From positions 154,986,599-155,050,598 of the forward strand of contig NC_135502.1 of the NCBI RefSeq assembly GCF_052857255.1: 64,000 nucleotides of DNA, written 5' to 3'. The notes under the pieces were generated by a model. It ran no database searches, was not told where the DNA came from, and saw only the letters and a list, made by a program, of their open reading frames with translations. Origin of the DNA: Amblyomma americanum. Taxonomy: Eukaryota; Arthropoda; Arachnida; Ixodida; Ixodidae. Numbering within the stretch: the stretch's first letter is position 1; every line of letters starts with the position of its first letter. This document shows, one piece after another, positions 1-13,199 of the stretch. The position numbers were made by a program, and so were the translations under genes.

Positions 1-1040
1 CATAAATAGGGCAATATTGCCCCTTTTGGCTAGCTAGAAAATCTTTTTAGTAGTAGCTGCTGCCTTTTTGCAACAGCTTGCAATGCAATAATTGAAAAAG
101 CTAAGTTTTTACAATGTGCAGCACACATTTTGAGTTATGAAAGCTGTCATTTTGAACTAATTGGCATGCCATTAGGCTCAGCATTCCTTATTGTGCCTTA
201 CACTAACAACCCGATGCCTGCAAGCATGATCCGTGCCAGAGAGCTAATAACAAAGTAGGCCTAGCATCTGCCGAACACCGATAAAACAGTCACCAACAGG
301 CCGTCACTAACAGGCCATCACCAACATGCCCAAATTACGGATTCTTTCAGACCATTAAGCTGTTGGAATTTCTGACAGGGTGGAGCCTAGAGCTTGGACT
401 TAAAGGCGCCGGCGTGTGTCATGTCGTCCAGGTAATATATTCTTCTGTAAGGGTATGACTGCGCTGTGGCTGTAGATACCTGTGGGTAGGTGTGTCGGGG
501 AGTCAAAGTGGCTCTTAGGGTTGAAGGTAACTGGTTGACAATATAGCCACCATGAACGGTACGTGAGAGGCGGTGGATTCGAGCTGTCCTGTGGGCCTTG
601 ATCAAGGCTGTGCACGGGAAGCTGAAGGAGGCGTTGTGTACTCACATAAGAAGGCAGTTCTGGGGCTGCCTTGTAGGCCTCAGAAAAGCGTCAAGTTCAC
701 CGCTATAGAGAAATTTGCGCAGCAGTATTTCGCAAAGCAAGCGATCCGCGTCAACTGCCATGTTTATGGGATTGAACATTCCGATGGATGGAGCTTGACG
801 CGCGCTATCTGACTTAATTGCCGTCACAGGATTCTCTGTGCGCTAGCCTATCAAAGTTGCTCATGCATTTAAGTGTCACACATTTGTGCCGTTCTTCGGC
901 TCCAGAGTGCATACGCTGCAAACAGAAAAACGCTCAGAAAGGAGCAAATGGCTCATCCCCTAGCGCCCTCCCGAAACGGTGCTTCACTTACTCCTCAAGA
1001 CAATACATTTGCTATATCGTCACGTACGGAGAAGTATTTT
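1..1040. other. No recognisable gene
   Basis: I see no coding region, RNA gene or mobile element here beyond a short 14-base tandem repeat. The short open frames on both strands overlap one another, have no recognisable motif and look like chance frames. Confidence 0.5.
291..332. repeat. 14-bp tandem repeat, three copies
   Basis: Three imperfect copies of CACCAACAGGCCGT follow each other directly, starting at 291, 305 and 319. The copies differ at one to three positions. This is a simple minisatellite with no visible function. Confidence 0.8.
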
Positions 1041-1345
1041 TTGTTGTCTTTGAGGAGTAAAACTTTTACTCCTCTCAGGACGGAAGTTCTTTTTGGAGTA
1101 AACGTTCTGACCATCAAGGAGCATTAGTGCTCCTTTTAATGCATTCTTTACGTTCACATACGAATAGGCATCTTTGGTGTTCAGAGGAGCACGAATTTCA
1201 CTCGTCATAAGAGAGGAGTTCTTTTTGGAAAAAATGTTTGATCATCTAGAAGTGTTGATGCTCCTTTTAGTACCTGTTTTACCCTCACGTCCAGAGGGGT
1301 GTCTTTGGTGCCCAGACAAGTATATTTCATTTGATAAGGAAGCCG
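1021..1345. repeat. ~131-bp tandem repeat, two full copies and one partial
   Basis: The block starting AGTTCTTTTTGG at 1085 recurs at 1217, and CTTTGGTG at 1172 recurs at 1303, giving a period of 131-132 bases. A more diverged partial copy (CACGTACGGAGAAG..CTTTGAGGAG) precedes them at about 1021-1060. Between the anchors the copies match only moderately, so the duplication is old. No coding role is evident. Confidence 0.75.
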
Positions 1346-2615
1346 ATTTGAAATGGAGTACTCTTATGGAAGTCTTTATTTGAGAGCTTTGTGTACACAA
1401 TGAATGCGACAATGAAATTACTGTGACTGTTTAAAACAAAATTTTTATTGAGTACAAAACATTCGAGTCAAGTTTCCCGGAGCTTGCTTTCGATGTTGAC
1501 AGAGAACCAACGCCATGGCCCCTGCTGATAAGAGTGTCTTGATCCACGCCCTCTTTGGGTATTCAATTTGAAATACCCAAATAAATGGAAATACAGATGC
1601 CACACTGGCAAGCAAGCAGAGCACGTTTAAATGCTTTGCTGTCAACATACAGGCATGTCATGCTATCTATGGTTAAAGATTACACTTTTCAATTAGTTCG
1701 ATATTGCTAAAGTCTAAACGATTTTCATACCACAGATATGCCAGTAGGACATAGAAGCTCATCTAGTAGCTAGTACATTTCTGCACCTTGTCGGATGACA
1801 GCGGCTAAACATGGTTATCATCACAAGTTGCAGAGAGCCGCTTCTGACGCCGTTAAGGCAACACGGAGACTGCAAGGTAGCGTCGATCGGGAACCGTTCT
1901 TCCATAAAGCATAAAACTTAAAGAAATAAAATTTTCTTACTGAGCACTTGCGCATTCCGATTGCCTTTGGCTGCTTTACTGCGCTTAAAGGGGTATTGTG
2001 TATTTTTTTACGTGCCAGAAGGTTCCTCACGCGTTCGGCTTTGCACATATGCAGTGGTAGTTTGCATGCAGTTTGCTTGCAGGTACAACCCGCAGCCGCG
2101 TGTTTTGAGGGCGTCGTCATTCTGGGTACAGGCCAAATGAAAGGCAAGGGTGACTAATGCAGCAGGAAGATTAAACATTATTGTAATTTCCTTGGCATTG
2201 TTAGGAATAGAACTCTACCACCAGAACCCCTCCCTCCCACCCCCCCACTTATCTGTTCTGCTTTGCCGTCACTTTCGTGGCCTGAGTTTAAAAGAAAATA
2301 TTAGATGCAGGTGTGTCTGGTTGGGAAAGTAATTTGTCAGAAAAAATGCCAACTAAAATATCTGCCGGCGGGTAATTCATCCACCCGGTTACTGGACATC
2401 GACCATGGATGTGAGACGGAAGGGGGAGGTCTTCTGGGGAGCGGTTAACATTGCCTGCGTCTGTTGAATATTCTATCACTCAAGTAAGAGCCTTCTGCGC
2501 GGGCGCGGCTCAGTTTCGATCGTAATAGTTTCCTGAACTCAAATTTTTCAACCAGCGTTCTGTTCCCTCTCATTTGTTTGACATCCGCTTTCTGCTAGCT
2601 ACTTCATTTTTTCGG
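1346..2615. other. No recognisable gene
   Basis: Only short overlapping open frames are present (for example 1821-2147 minus, 108 codons). None has a motif, splice context or similarity that I recognise. Confidence 0.4.
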
Positions 2616-2657
2616 CGAAGTGCTTGGCTTCGCCACTGTACGACGCCAAGCACTTCG
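2616..2657. repeat. 13-bp perfect inverted repeat
   Basis: CGAAGTGCTTGGC (2616-2628) is followed after 16 bases by its perfect reverse complement (2645-2657), so the sequence can form a stem-loop. No transcription unit is visible nearby, and the role is unknown. Confidence 0.8.
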
Positions 2658-2914
2658 AGCACGGGATGTTGTGTACCTTTGCATGCTTTAATCTCTTTCT
2701 TTTGTTGCCTTCCCGGGATCGGCTGTTTAAACCGGAATGATTGCCTCCGCGAGTTTCACAAAAATGGAAGGTGTTTTGAAACAGGAAGCGAAGAGAAAAC
2801 TTCTTTCCACATTTTTCAGATGCGAAGAGCTTACAGGATACTACATTTTGGAACCGGAGCTCTCACGGACCAGAAAGGCAGCAAGAAGGGTTTTTTGGCG
2901 GGCTAGTTGGTTCT

Positions 2915-3053
2915 TCTCGTTCATGATTAAACTGCGCGAAAGAAACAGAGACAAAGACAAGAAAACACGCACACACACAGAGCGCTCTGTTTGTGTATGT
3001 GTTTTCTTGTCTTCGTCCCTGATTCTTTCGAACAGTTTATTCATGAAAAAGAA
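2915..3053. repeat. Foldback element with ~69-bp arms and no spacer
   Basis: The arms at 2915-2984 and 2985-3053 are near-perfect reverse complements meeting at the palindrome CAGAGCGCTCTG (2979-2990). The arms include CATGATTAAACTG and AAAGACAAGAAAACAC on the left and their complements on the right. A spacerless inverted repeat of this size suggests a foldback or MITE-like unit, or a palindromic duplication. The open frames on both strands here exist because of the symmetry and are not genes. Confidence 0.85.
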
Positions 3054-3059
3054 AGGCAG

Positions 3060-6000
3060 CGCTTAATATAGTTGCCACCCTATGTCCACCGCCGAAAATC
3101 GCTGCGACGTTAAAAAGCCACCAACGCGAAAAATGTAACAATTTAGGCAACGTGCTTGGGTGCTAAGGCATCGCCGTCTTCTGTGATTTGATTAGAAATA
3201 AAAAATTGCTTGCTTTGTTTGCGTCACAGGCCCCTGTTAAAACAGGAAAAGAAGCAACCGATTAGGGCAGGCGAGGTTTCGTTCTCATTGCTGTTCGTAT
3301 TAACGTGACGAAAATTCACGGACTTCAACGGCCGTTTATTCCATCCTGCTCATTGCCTGTGTAGCTTTTTCATGTTCATGGCGGGTGAATACATGGAGGA
3401 AATTTGGTCTCTGGGGAAACTGATCATACTTCTAGCTGTACATATTAATGTAATGAGCCACAAGTGTACTGCCACTGATTTTTTTTCTGCTGCATACAAC
3501 AACAAATTTCTCAGATAATTACTTAGTAACCGCTGTGTGAGTTGGCCCCTTGGGGCGATGAAGATGTATTCGCAAACTGAAGAATCAGTGGCGTTAACTG
3601 CTTGCGCGGCTGTCGCATCAAAGGAGAGTTCAATGCTGCTTACCCCTATACACGACGACGATAATCCGGCATTTTGCATGCCTGTATATTCACGTGAAGA
3701 TTCAGCGAACGAACGAGGGGCCGTCGGTGTCGAGAAAACTGGTGCGGCACACACAACACCATGTCGGCGCGGCTAAATGGCAGCCGCCAAACATTTGTGT
3801 GCTGCATAGACAATAAATGACCAGTCGTTGATTGTGCACGTATAGCCGGCTTGAGTGAGACGTTCATTGCAGCATGTTGCTGCCAAGGTCGATGATGTCC
3901 ATTCTCTTATGTCACGGCATGCGCGCTCAAAGAAGCGGGATGTAAGCTTGGCGGCTGCGGGGAGGGAGCAAAGTCGACGCGTCATACACCGCCATATTCG
4001 CTGACTTAGCTAGGCTGGCTAAGCCTCGCGCGCACTGCCGTCGCAGACGATACAGCACCAAGCATTCCGCGAACACGCTGGCTGGTTCAGATGCCGAGTC
4101 TGTGCAGCACATCGCTGCGCAAGTTGGTGGCGATCGGTATCTTGTATCCACGCGCACGAAGCAGCTAGAACAGAGGTGAGAAGCAACCAAGCAGCGATAT
4201 GCGGTGCAGCCAACAGTAAGCTGCCCCTAGGCGGTGGGCAGACGCTAAGGAGTGTTTAAAGGGTCTGAAGGAGTATTCAAGCCGACGTACTCATGGTTGG
4301 AAAAGCAGTCAAATCATGTTAATGCTTCATTTGTCTCCTTGATTTCGTGACAGCAGTAAAAAAGGGGATTTGCTCGTTTTAACCACTTACAGTAGGTCAC
4401 ACAATTATCAAAAAGGAGGTTAAAAGGGTTAAAAGCGAACGGTAGCCATTTCTGCTCTTATGCGGGCGAATTTTCGTGTACAGTGTACTTAAAACAAATA
4501 ATACCTGGTTAATTGTGCTCGTGTGTGGTAAAGTGGTAAGTGTACTCGCTTCACATTGAGAGGCATCGACTTCTAATCTCCGTTGTGTCCACTGATATGC
4601 TCGACGCCGCTGATATTGTGTATTTTAAAGCGCATGTGTGTACTCTCTGTAAACCACGATACTTGGCCGCTGGAGGTTCCGAAAATTAAAAAGGAAATTC
4701 TTTTTTGTTACTTTTGCCGGTTGGTTGGTGGCGGTGAGCGCGTGCGCTGCTTAGTAATGCAAAAAATGTTACCTTTTTCAACAGATAAAAATGTCACTCT
4801 TAATTACGTGTCCGCTTTGACTCTCAGCCGCACTACAACTGCGCCGTTTTAAAAAAAATCTCGCTTCTGCTGCACGCCACACACACGAGCTGCTTAGAAG
4901 TGTCCTAATAATGACCCAAAATCCCGCGTCGACAGAGCGCGCTATATGCCGGCCTTGGGGAAGGGTGTATTGCATAGGCGGCCTTATTTTCTCGCCGAGC
5001 GGCGCACACAACATCCCTCACTGCTTCTGCCACTTGATACCCTTTAGTGCTCACCTACTTATCTTCGGCGTTAGCGATGCTTTAGGTAAACTTGACTGAC
5101 TATACCGATTCCGCGTTCGCAGCAGCAAGTTACCATTGGCGTCGAAGTAGAGCGGTTATGATTTATGTCTCATCAAGGTATACTGCTGCATTTGTGGTGC
5201 ATTCGTAAGTGCGAAACTAACGGATAAAAGGTATTATTATAGTGCAGCCGGTAACAAGTTCTAAAGAGTGAGTTAACGTAAATTGAGGGAAGTATTAAAG
5301 GCAGGAAACGACAGCTGGGTGCAGCTTAGTGACCTTCGGTTTCCTGTAATAAGACTCCACTTATAGTAATTTGTGCAATGCGTTTGCTTATTTATTTACC
5401 CTATCGAAATATATCATACCATTTCATATTTGCCTCGTATGGATTGATACGTGCTTCATAAGAATTAGATGCGCAACAAATGGATCTCGTATGAACTCAT
5501 ATCGCCAGCATTTCAGTATGTTGAAAGTGTGCCTTTATGAACACATGTATGCTTTATACGTATTTATATGTCTGACGAAGTGCGTCACACGAGTTCATAC
5601 GTGGCACAAACATTTCACTTGTGAATCCGCCATTTACAAGCGACACGCGTCAAAAATCTGTCTTTAGCTCTGCTATATGTATCCCGACTTACACGCGACT
5701 CACGAGTGTGCACGCGCGCTCAGAAGTTTTTTGCATCAACTCCCATACACGCAACAGACAGCCGTTTTATCAGTTCCTCGTATAAAGCCCGTGCAGTAAT
5801 TTAAACGCCAGGTAAAGAATGTCACAAACAAGCGACAAAAGAACGCGTAAAAGCAGAGCTTGTTTGGCACAATTTTTTCCGTGTGTCTGTTTTTTGCGTT
5901 CCTTCTAGCTCTAAATACCAGCAGATAAACATTCTCGTTCGGTGTTTGCAATGCGCTTAGATACACGCTTAGTTGGAACATAAAATTGTAACATAAATTC

Positions 6001-9000
6001 TGTAACACTACATAACGAATAACGACTGTCATTTTAGTGAGAGAGTTGCGCGTGTGGCAAAAAAAATTCGTGCGGAATAAGAGCACTGTGAAAATTATAT
6101 CAAGATTTTTCAATGTTTTTCACCGAGTGCACATCCACATTGATAACAACTTTACAGCTTGCAGGAAGCCTCGATATACTTCGCAAACAAACGCCGCGTA
6201 AAGCATGAATTTGTAAACTCTACAGTGAAATACATACGAAGAACAGCTCTAGTCTTGACATATGGACCTCCTGCATGTTTGTAAACAAACGAGGTGGCGC
6301 TGCAGTCGCTAGCGAGCTCGTGGTAGGCAAAAGGTCGGGGAGTGGCGTCGCGGATATGTGTTGTGCGCGGGTTTTCAAGGCTTGTAGGCGCGTTTCCAGT
6401 TTCTGCGAATCACAGCAATGGTCGATGCTTCCAACTTAGTAATTTGTCGAAGTACACGAGCTCGCGTTGACCACGTGCGGCCTATAAAGAGAAATAGTTT
6501 GCCACTGTGTATTGTATATATGGTTAGTAGTAAACATGTAGAAAGCGTTCCTGCCGTTTATTTATGCGCTAGGCATTGAATAAAACAAGTTTTGACACTC
6601 TGCACTAGCCGGAATGATTTTACTTCGGGACACTAGTGAGGGGAAGTGCTGGCGTTGTTTCGCCGGAGCAGACATGCGCTCATCGTCTGCTGACATACGT
6701 ACGTGTCGCGCTGCGCGAAAAGTGGGGACAGAGTCGAGTCCCCGATCTCCTGTCTCGCTTAGCGCTGTTTTTAGCCGCATGACCACGCACCAGCCAGGCC
6801 GACTTGTCCTCTTGTTAAGCTGGTCGATTTGGTGACATTTTTTGATTTCTAGAATTATTTCCTTTCCTAGCCCTGAAGCCTAGTTTCGTGACGAAAAATT
6901 ATAGCAAAATATTGAGTACAAATTTATAAATTACGCTTTTTAGAAGTGTGGTCGTCAAAAGTTGTGAGGTAATTTCTTTGATTTCAGTGCCGCATTTCTT
7001 TCACCAAAGCGAAAGTGAAGATGCCATAAACGAGTGAATAAACTTTAAGGTTCGTTTTCTGACCTCTCACATTTTCTGCGACTGGATCACTCACCTTCGT
7101 AATTCGCATGAAAATCAAATGATTCCATTTGTCGCAAACTATTCCTGAGACATTGAGGAGCGTAATAAATCTCTCGATTTTTTTCCCTACACGTGCAGTA
7201 TTGTGTTAGTTATTTTTTGTAAGAAACGTTTTCATGTAACTATGCATGCATAAGTACTGATCATATAGAAAAACAACTAATCGCGTCATCATACAGAACA
7301 GGGCTTTATGCACATGCTGGCATAAAAAAAAAACTGCGCACTATCTACTCAATTAGAGACCTAGCTTGGGGGGACTTGACGACGGTGTTAATTATAATTA
7401 CCCAGAACTGCGCCAGGTATAGCTATAAATAAAAGGAATGACTGAAACTAGCGTAGGAATTTCATATTTGCACCAAGTTTAGTTACAACGAAAACACTTT
7501 TCATGCCGCGTCCCCTCTCAATCTCGCCACGTGTCTGTTAGTAGCACGCCTGCGGCTGCTTCTTTCCAAACAAGCTTCGCGATCATGTATTACCTCATGA
7601 AACATGACACATGCATGATGCAATGAAAAAGCATATGGCGTTAGCACACTTAAGGTACGCTATTCTAAGCACACCAACGCGACCGCGCAAGATTGACACA
7701 ACTTACCAGACTTCTTTCTACTCGAATGAAATAATTACGTCGTCATATCAAGAAACAGTTTCAAGTAACTATTAAATGTCACAAAACGCGCCATTTAAAC
7801 ATGGTGTGCTATTAACAAAAAAACGCATTCCTTGGGGACGAGTGAACCTGTCGGCGCCCCGTGCACTCCGGCTCAAGGTGATAAGTACGTGTGCAGCTAC
7901 ATATGTCTTTTTTTTTCCTTGAGCAATTATCAGCCTACTATCCTGAAGTTCAGGTGAATGAACGCAGTAACTTGCATGCATTAAGTGAATTGAGTGGCAG
8001 TGCCTATCGACTCCCAGACTTCGCGCTTTACTACCGTGGCCCAATTCCTGTTAGCCAGTTTCCGAATGCGGCATTTATGCGCGAGAAACCTATCGAGGCT
8101 AATTTAATATTTTTTATGCTACTACGCGGATCCAGCAGTGACGCAGCTGGTCAATATATGCTGCTTCTGCAGTGCACAGGCTTGAAGTAGCCGCCGGTAA
8201 CTGCGGCAGCTGCGGTAGGCACGGGCAAGCGGAACCTGTTTTGCCTACCATGCGAAAGTCGCTGCTAACATCAGCGCCACCGCATCTTCGTGACGTCGCG
8301 GGGTGAAGGAGGTCCATACAAACAAATCGCAGATTCAGGACGGCAGTCATCGGCTTTGGTGCACTCAGCAGTTGGGCCCCGGGTTGCAGGTTCGATTTCT
8401 TTTGATCACAATTTTTCTTGTAGTTTTTATTTTACTTTTTACTAGTGAAAATTGTATGGCAACTATTTCATTGTTCGATTCTTTTTATTTTGCAGCACAG
8501 CTTTTCCCTACCCCGTTATCAAATATATATGTCACACATATACGATATATCCAATAAACAAACATACGAGACACGTATGACACGTATATTGGAAAATTTT
8601 CAATAGTTCGGGAACTATTGAACAAGGAGTTTGATATTCGCGTTCTACCCAAGCGAATTTCACTCACTTGTAGAGGGGGTTCACAAACAATCTATCCAGT
8701 TGCCAGGATGAATTCGTAGCGTGAATAATCAAATTTTCCGGCAATTAAAGAAAGTGTGCGACGCAAGACAGAAGCCACGTGACCACGTTTATGCGCTACC
8801 GTGTTTTACAGTACCAAAACGGTGTTTTGAAAGAACGCGAAGTGCGTAATCACCCTGTCCAAGCCATTGACTGCCGTTGAGTTAAAATAGGTGCATAGTG
8901 ATACAAATAACGAAAATAGAGGCGACAATGATGTATGCGACTTAACTGCTTTCTTTTCCAGTTTTGTCTGTGTGGTGGCTCAATGAAAGTTCCAGATGAA

Positions 9001-12000
9001 TTGGCTGCCGATGGCAAGCCCATCTCTTATCGCGGATTACGGCGCGCCCTTTCATTACTTCGGAATCATGTACTGACGCATTTCCAAGGCAGTTTGACAG
9101 TGGCGTTAACCACTTACTTACAGATGTTGAGCGCGTATGCTCCACTAATACAAAATGCTCTTGGCAGTGGTACATTATGTTAGCAAAAGAGCGCAATTAG
9201 TTGGGTGTGTTTATATTTCGCAGGTTTTCCTGAAGCGCTGGGAAAAAGGAACATGTAGGAGACCCGTTGCTGGACTGATGGTTTTTGACGCTCCCCTTCC
9301 TACAACCTAACCAAATGCACCTAACCCTAAAGTGAATAATAAATTTGTTGCATAGCGAAACCTAACTAATTTGCTAAGCGCAATGTTAAGCGCAATTTTC
9401 TGCGGAGCTCCACATGGTGGTATCCATTTCGCCATTTGTTTCATCGTGCTTTATTTCTGTTTTTTTTAAACTTAAAAAAAGTTACGTTAAACACACTATA
9501 CCAGTCACTTCTGGTGGCCAGAGCTGCTAGGGCAAAGGACAAGTGGGCTACGGCAGAGGAAAACAAGGCTGGACTGGTTGCACTGGCACTGCTTCGAATC
9601 CTGCTAGTGGTTACAATTGCCTCTGCCAAATGTCTAACTCTGGCCAAAATGCCCGAAAAGCCCCTTGGTGCTATCGCATCTTCTGGTTAAGAAAATTCAG
9701 TACTTCGTCAAAATACACCTGGATGCAAAAAAGGGAAACGAGTAGGTTGCATTCTTCTTACTGGAGACAAAAGGGCGAAGTATAGCTACTGCACCCTTTT
9801 CAGTCGTCATCAACCAAGAAGCCCTAGCTCAGCTTATTCCCACCACACTTAGATTATGTGTAAAGTTTGCTCTTATTCAACAGTTCCTGCTAACCTTTCG
9901 TAGACTACGCAGTAGGTCCCAAATGCAACTTCAGCGACAGTTCTGTCACTATGTTTCCTACTTCATTCATTTTTTCTTTGTACATTTAAGGTAGTGATTA
10001 TACTCTAAAAGGTTGCTGCATCTCTTTGTTGCCTCAAGAAAACATCCGTTTGGCCCTGAAAAGCATTTGACTTTGTACATGAAGTGCTCTGGTGCCATTT
10101 GGAGAGCACTCTTGCAGGATGAAAACAACGAATATCTAAGTCAGTGCTTTTGCTGTCCTTCTTTATTACTGTTTCTTTCTGTTTTTGTTGTGGTGCGTTT
10201 TTCTCATGCAACAGAAGTTAACTGCTAGAGTGGCACTAATTAAACAAGGAAAAGATGCATCACAGTTGTCGATCAGATTTAATGCACTGATCCCTACTCT
10301 ATGATGAAGAAAGTACAGAGAGCTTAATTTTAACTCTTTCACACGGTGTTAATAGCACCTATTTCATCTACTTTATGAGTGGCTTGGACTAATTATTATT
10401 TGGTGGCCTGTGCAAAGTGAGACGCTTAGCAGTAATTTCGGGAATTATCGGGAGTTTACGCACCACCGTCACGCTCCTCTTAAGTTCAATGAAAGTCTGT
10501 AAAAAAGTGATAAAAGCTTCAGACGGCTCCGGATAATAGCTTTATTCAACGGACATTATTCGCACTCGCTGTAATAGCGCCCACAACATCCAAGCTTCCT
10601 CGTTGTTGCTACAGACCAAGTTAGCTACAACTTCTTGCGCAGAGGGTCGTTTCATAAAAACGGGACGAAAAATTGAGCCACTTCCAGTTATCTGTCGGCA
10701 TTTTTATATTGGGTTGTCATACATATACCAGATCTCGCGTGAAGATGTACACGTGTGATCTCAAGCTTACGCCGTCGCCGAGTGTCTTCCGTGACACAAG
10801 CTTGAATTGTAATATGCTGCGAACAATTCTGAACATAGCCTTTTTTGTCACAAACACTCAAAAATAACGTTGCGGAAAGTTTCAGCAGCGCAAGGAAACG
10901 CTGTACTCATCAGCAAAAGAAAATACTGATGAAAATCAGCGGAAGAAAAGACGAATGCGTCTACATAAGAAAAATCTTTGCTGCAAATACGGTGGTCGTA
11001 AAAATAGATCTTCTAAACAAAGTTGAGCCCACATATAAAAAATGAGTGTCGCACGGATTGCCCTCGCCATAAGAGGTTCACAATAAGTGAGCTTCTCATT
11101 TTACAGCCAATAATAAGAAAGTCGACGAAAGTGGCTTTTGTTTCTCAGAAAATTTTGTTGTGCGTTTCGGTCGTATTGAAAGCAGACCCCCGCTTCTAAC
11201 TGCTTTCCAAGCTTTGTAAAGCGGTTATAAGTACAGATTTCTTGCCGAGTTCGAGTAGTAGCTGCTTTACATAAACGGTTTAAATAATTGCGAATAAAGC
11301 GTTCAGGGCAACCGTCAGAATGTCTGCCTACAAGCCAACGGATTCTTGGCAGTCAGAGAGTGATGTTAACCCGCGTTCAGTGGCTTCGTCATTGCAACAC
11401 TTTCCAAAGCCAGCTTCATGATCCACGCGTCACTAGTCACCCCACGTGAACTCATATCCGGCCATCTGTGCAACCATTTTGTTACAAATCTACATGCATG
11501 TAATAACGTGATTGTTTTATACCGTCTTAAAAAGTTCCGTCCCTCATTATTTATGCTAGCAATTACCGATGTAAATCGTGATCACTTCCATCCACTCGGC
11601 TCTAATTATTTACACATAGACGCACAAGTATATATTAATCGAAACGCCGCCATCAATTTCATTCAGAATTTTCACTATTGCAGCGCTAATGATTGGTTAT
11701 TTTCAGTGCGTGAATGACGTTGAATTTTAGTGGTTTAATCTTGCACACTTCGTTCGGTGGAGGAAAGAGCCTCATCACCATAGGCGTTGTACGCTGTAAA
11801 AAAACATGCTCCGCTGTACCGAGAAATCTGCAGGTCATGCGTTGCCGGTGGGTTTTCCGTAACATGAGCTACGAACTAAATGACAGAAACGGCGACTCCG
11901 TATGACGACTGTCACATTCCTGGTTACCAAAAGTTTAATCATGCTATATACGAGACGGAATTCGCTTTATCCTAACGAATGCTTCTGCTGTCTACTTATT

Positions 12001-12735
12001 GAAGGTTCTGTAATTTGTATGCATACTTCCTTCGTTCACTCGGAAGTCATTTGATCTAGAGCGGAAATATTCCGTACTGCAATTATGCAATTTCTACAGT
12101 ATGTCTTTTTATATCTTCAGCCCAGAATTTTCACTACAGATACAGCGTTCCAGGTGCCGAAGAAATAAGTGTTATGAACAAGGGTCTCCTTTACGCAAAT
12201 TATGTATTGCATAAGTACAAAGAATGTAGCTTAGTATGAAAGATTGATGTTTAGGTGATAACAAATACATACGTTTTATTTTTATAACATACTGCACACA
12301 TTGTGCCTCTGCAGATTGTTGCCGGATGGACCTGAAAAGCATAAAAAAATCCACGTTTGGTAGTCACAGAACACAAATTATAAATTTCACAAATAAACTT
12401 GAATCATCCACTATTGAACAATCGGCTTTCGTAGAAGCTTGCTAAAAGCGTTTACTGACAACCAAACTATTATGATTCATTGCCTAAAATTCTTTTCTCA
12501 TAACAGTAAACAGTAAAAACCACCGGACCAGCCAAAAGCAGACAAAATGCGCTTAACCTGACACCACTGTGTATATGAAAGTGTTTACAGTTGTCTGGCA
12601 TATTGTGCAACTAGAAAGTAGCTCAAGATGGGCGACAAATACAATTTGATGAAGATTACTTTCAGTACACAGTACTCAATGCACAACTTATCGAGCAAGG
12701 AACAATGGTAACATCTGAAAATGGGCAGACACTTG
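3060..12735. other. 9.7 kb without a recognisable gene
   Basis: I find no convincing exon, RNA gene or transposon in this stretch. The longest open frames (3350-3754 minus, 134 codons; 5736-6113 minus, 125 codons; 7891-8190 plus, 99 codons) have no known motif and unbiased composition. A weak tRNA-like stretch lies near 4518-4590 (see rejected items). Introns of genes outside the window, or unfamiliar repeats, cannot be excluded. Confidence 0.4.
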
Positions 12736-12739
12736 CCAC

Positions 12740-12940
12740 AAGCATGATGATTGTGATTTTTTATGGCGCACAGGCACCTGAGGCGAAATAGCGCCATAGC
12801 ACAAGGTATTTTCTTCATGTCAAAGGGGGGAGGGGGCAAAGAACCATTTCCCAAGCATTTCACCCTAAAGAAGCCGAGCACCAGGCCAGGGGAAAGCTTG
12901 TACCCATTACATCACCGGTGGGTACCCGGCACTTGCCCAC
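12740..12940 (-). mobile_element. 3' end of a LINE or SINE with terminal hairpin (copy 1)
   Basis: Read on the minus strand this is a retroelement 3' end. It has a hairpin (stem GGCGC at 12765-12769 with GCGCC at 12791-12795), then ATAAAAAATCAC and a CAATCATCATGC-type tail. The adjoining body (ATTTCCCAAGCATTTCA near 12846, AGCTTGTA..CATTACATCA) matches the copy at 35895-36070. No coding capacity remains. It could be a SINE or a 5'-truncated LINE. Confidence 0.6.
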
Positions 12941-13199
12941 AACCAATCAGGAAGCGCACTTCTACCGAACCTTATGCTCTCACTCACAGTTTCCATTATC
13001 TCAGCATGTGCCAGAAAATGTACTGATAATTGATGTCTGTGAAAATACAGTCACTCGTACCGGTCGCACGTTATTAAGGTATTCCATATTCTCTGAAACC
13101 TAGAGTCTGACGGAAACCCCTCTTGTCGGGATAGTACATGACGAAAGTAGAAGGCGCCGACCAACATAATCTTTAAAATAATCTCTGCCGTGTGCCTCA

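Noticed and set aside
3350..3754. 134-codon minus-strand open frame
   Set aside because: No motif, splice context or repeats. A competing plus-strand frame overlaps most of it.
4518..4590. tRNA-like sequence (GTGGTAAAGTGGTAAG..CTTCACATTG..CGACTTCTAATCTCC)
   Set aside because: It resembles a tRNA-Val layout, but the acceptor stem does not pair and the B box is damaged. At most a tRNA pseudogene or SINE-head relic.
8350..8400. B-box-like GGTTCGATTTC after GGGCCCCGGGTTGCA
   Set aside because: No matching A box at the right distance and no SINE body. Too weak to annotate.
9300..9335. CCTAACCCTAA, telomere-like
   Set aside because: Only about one and a half units are present; not an array.
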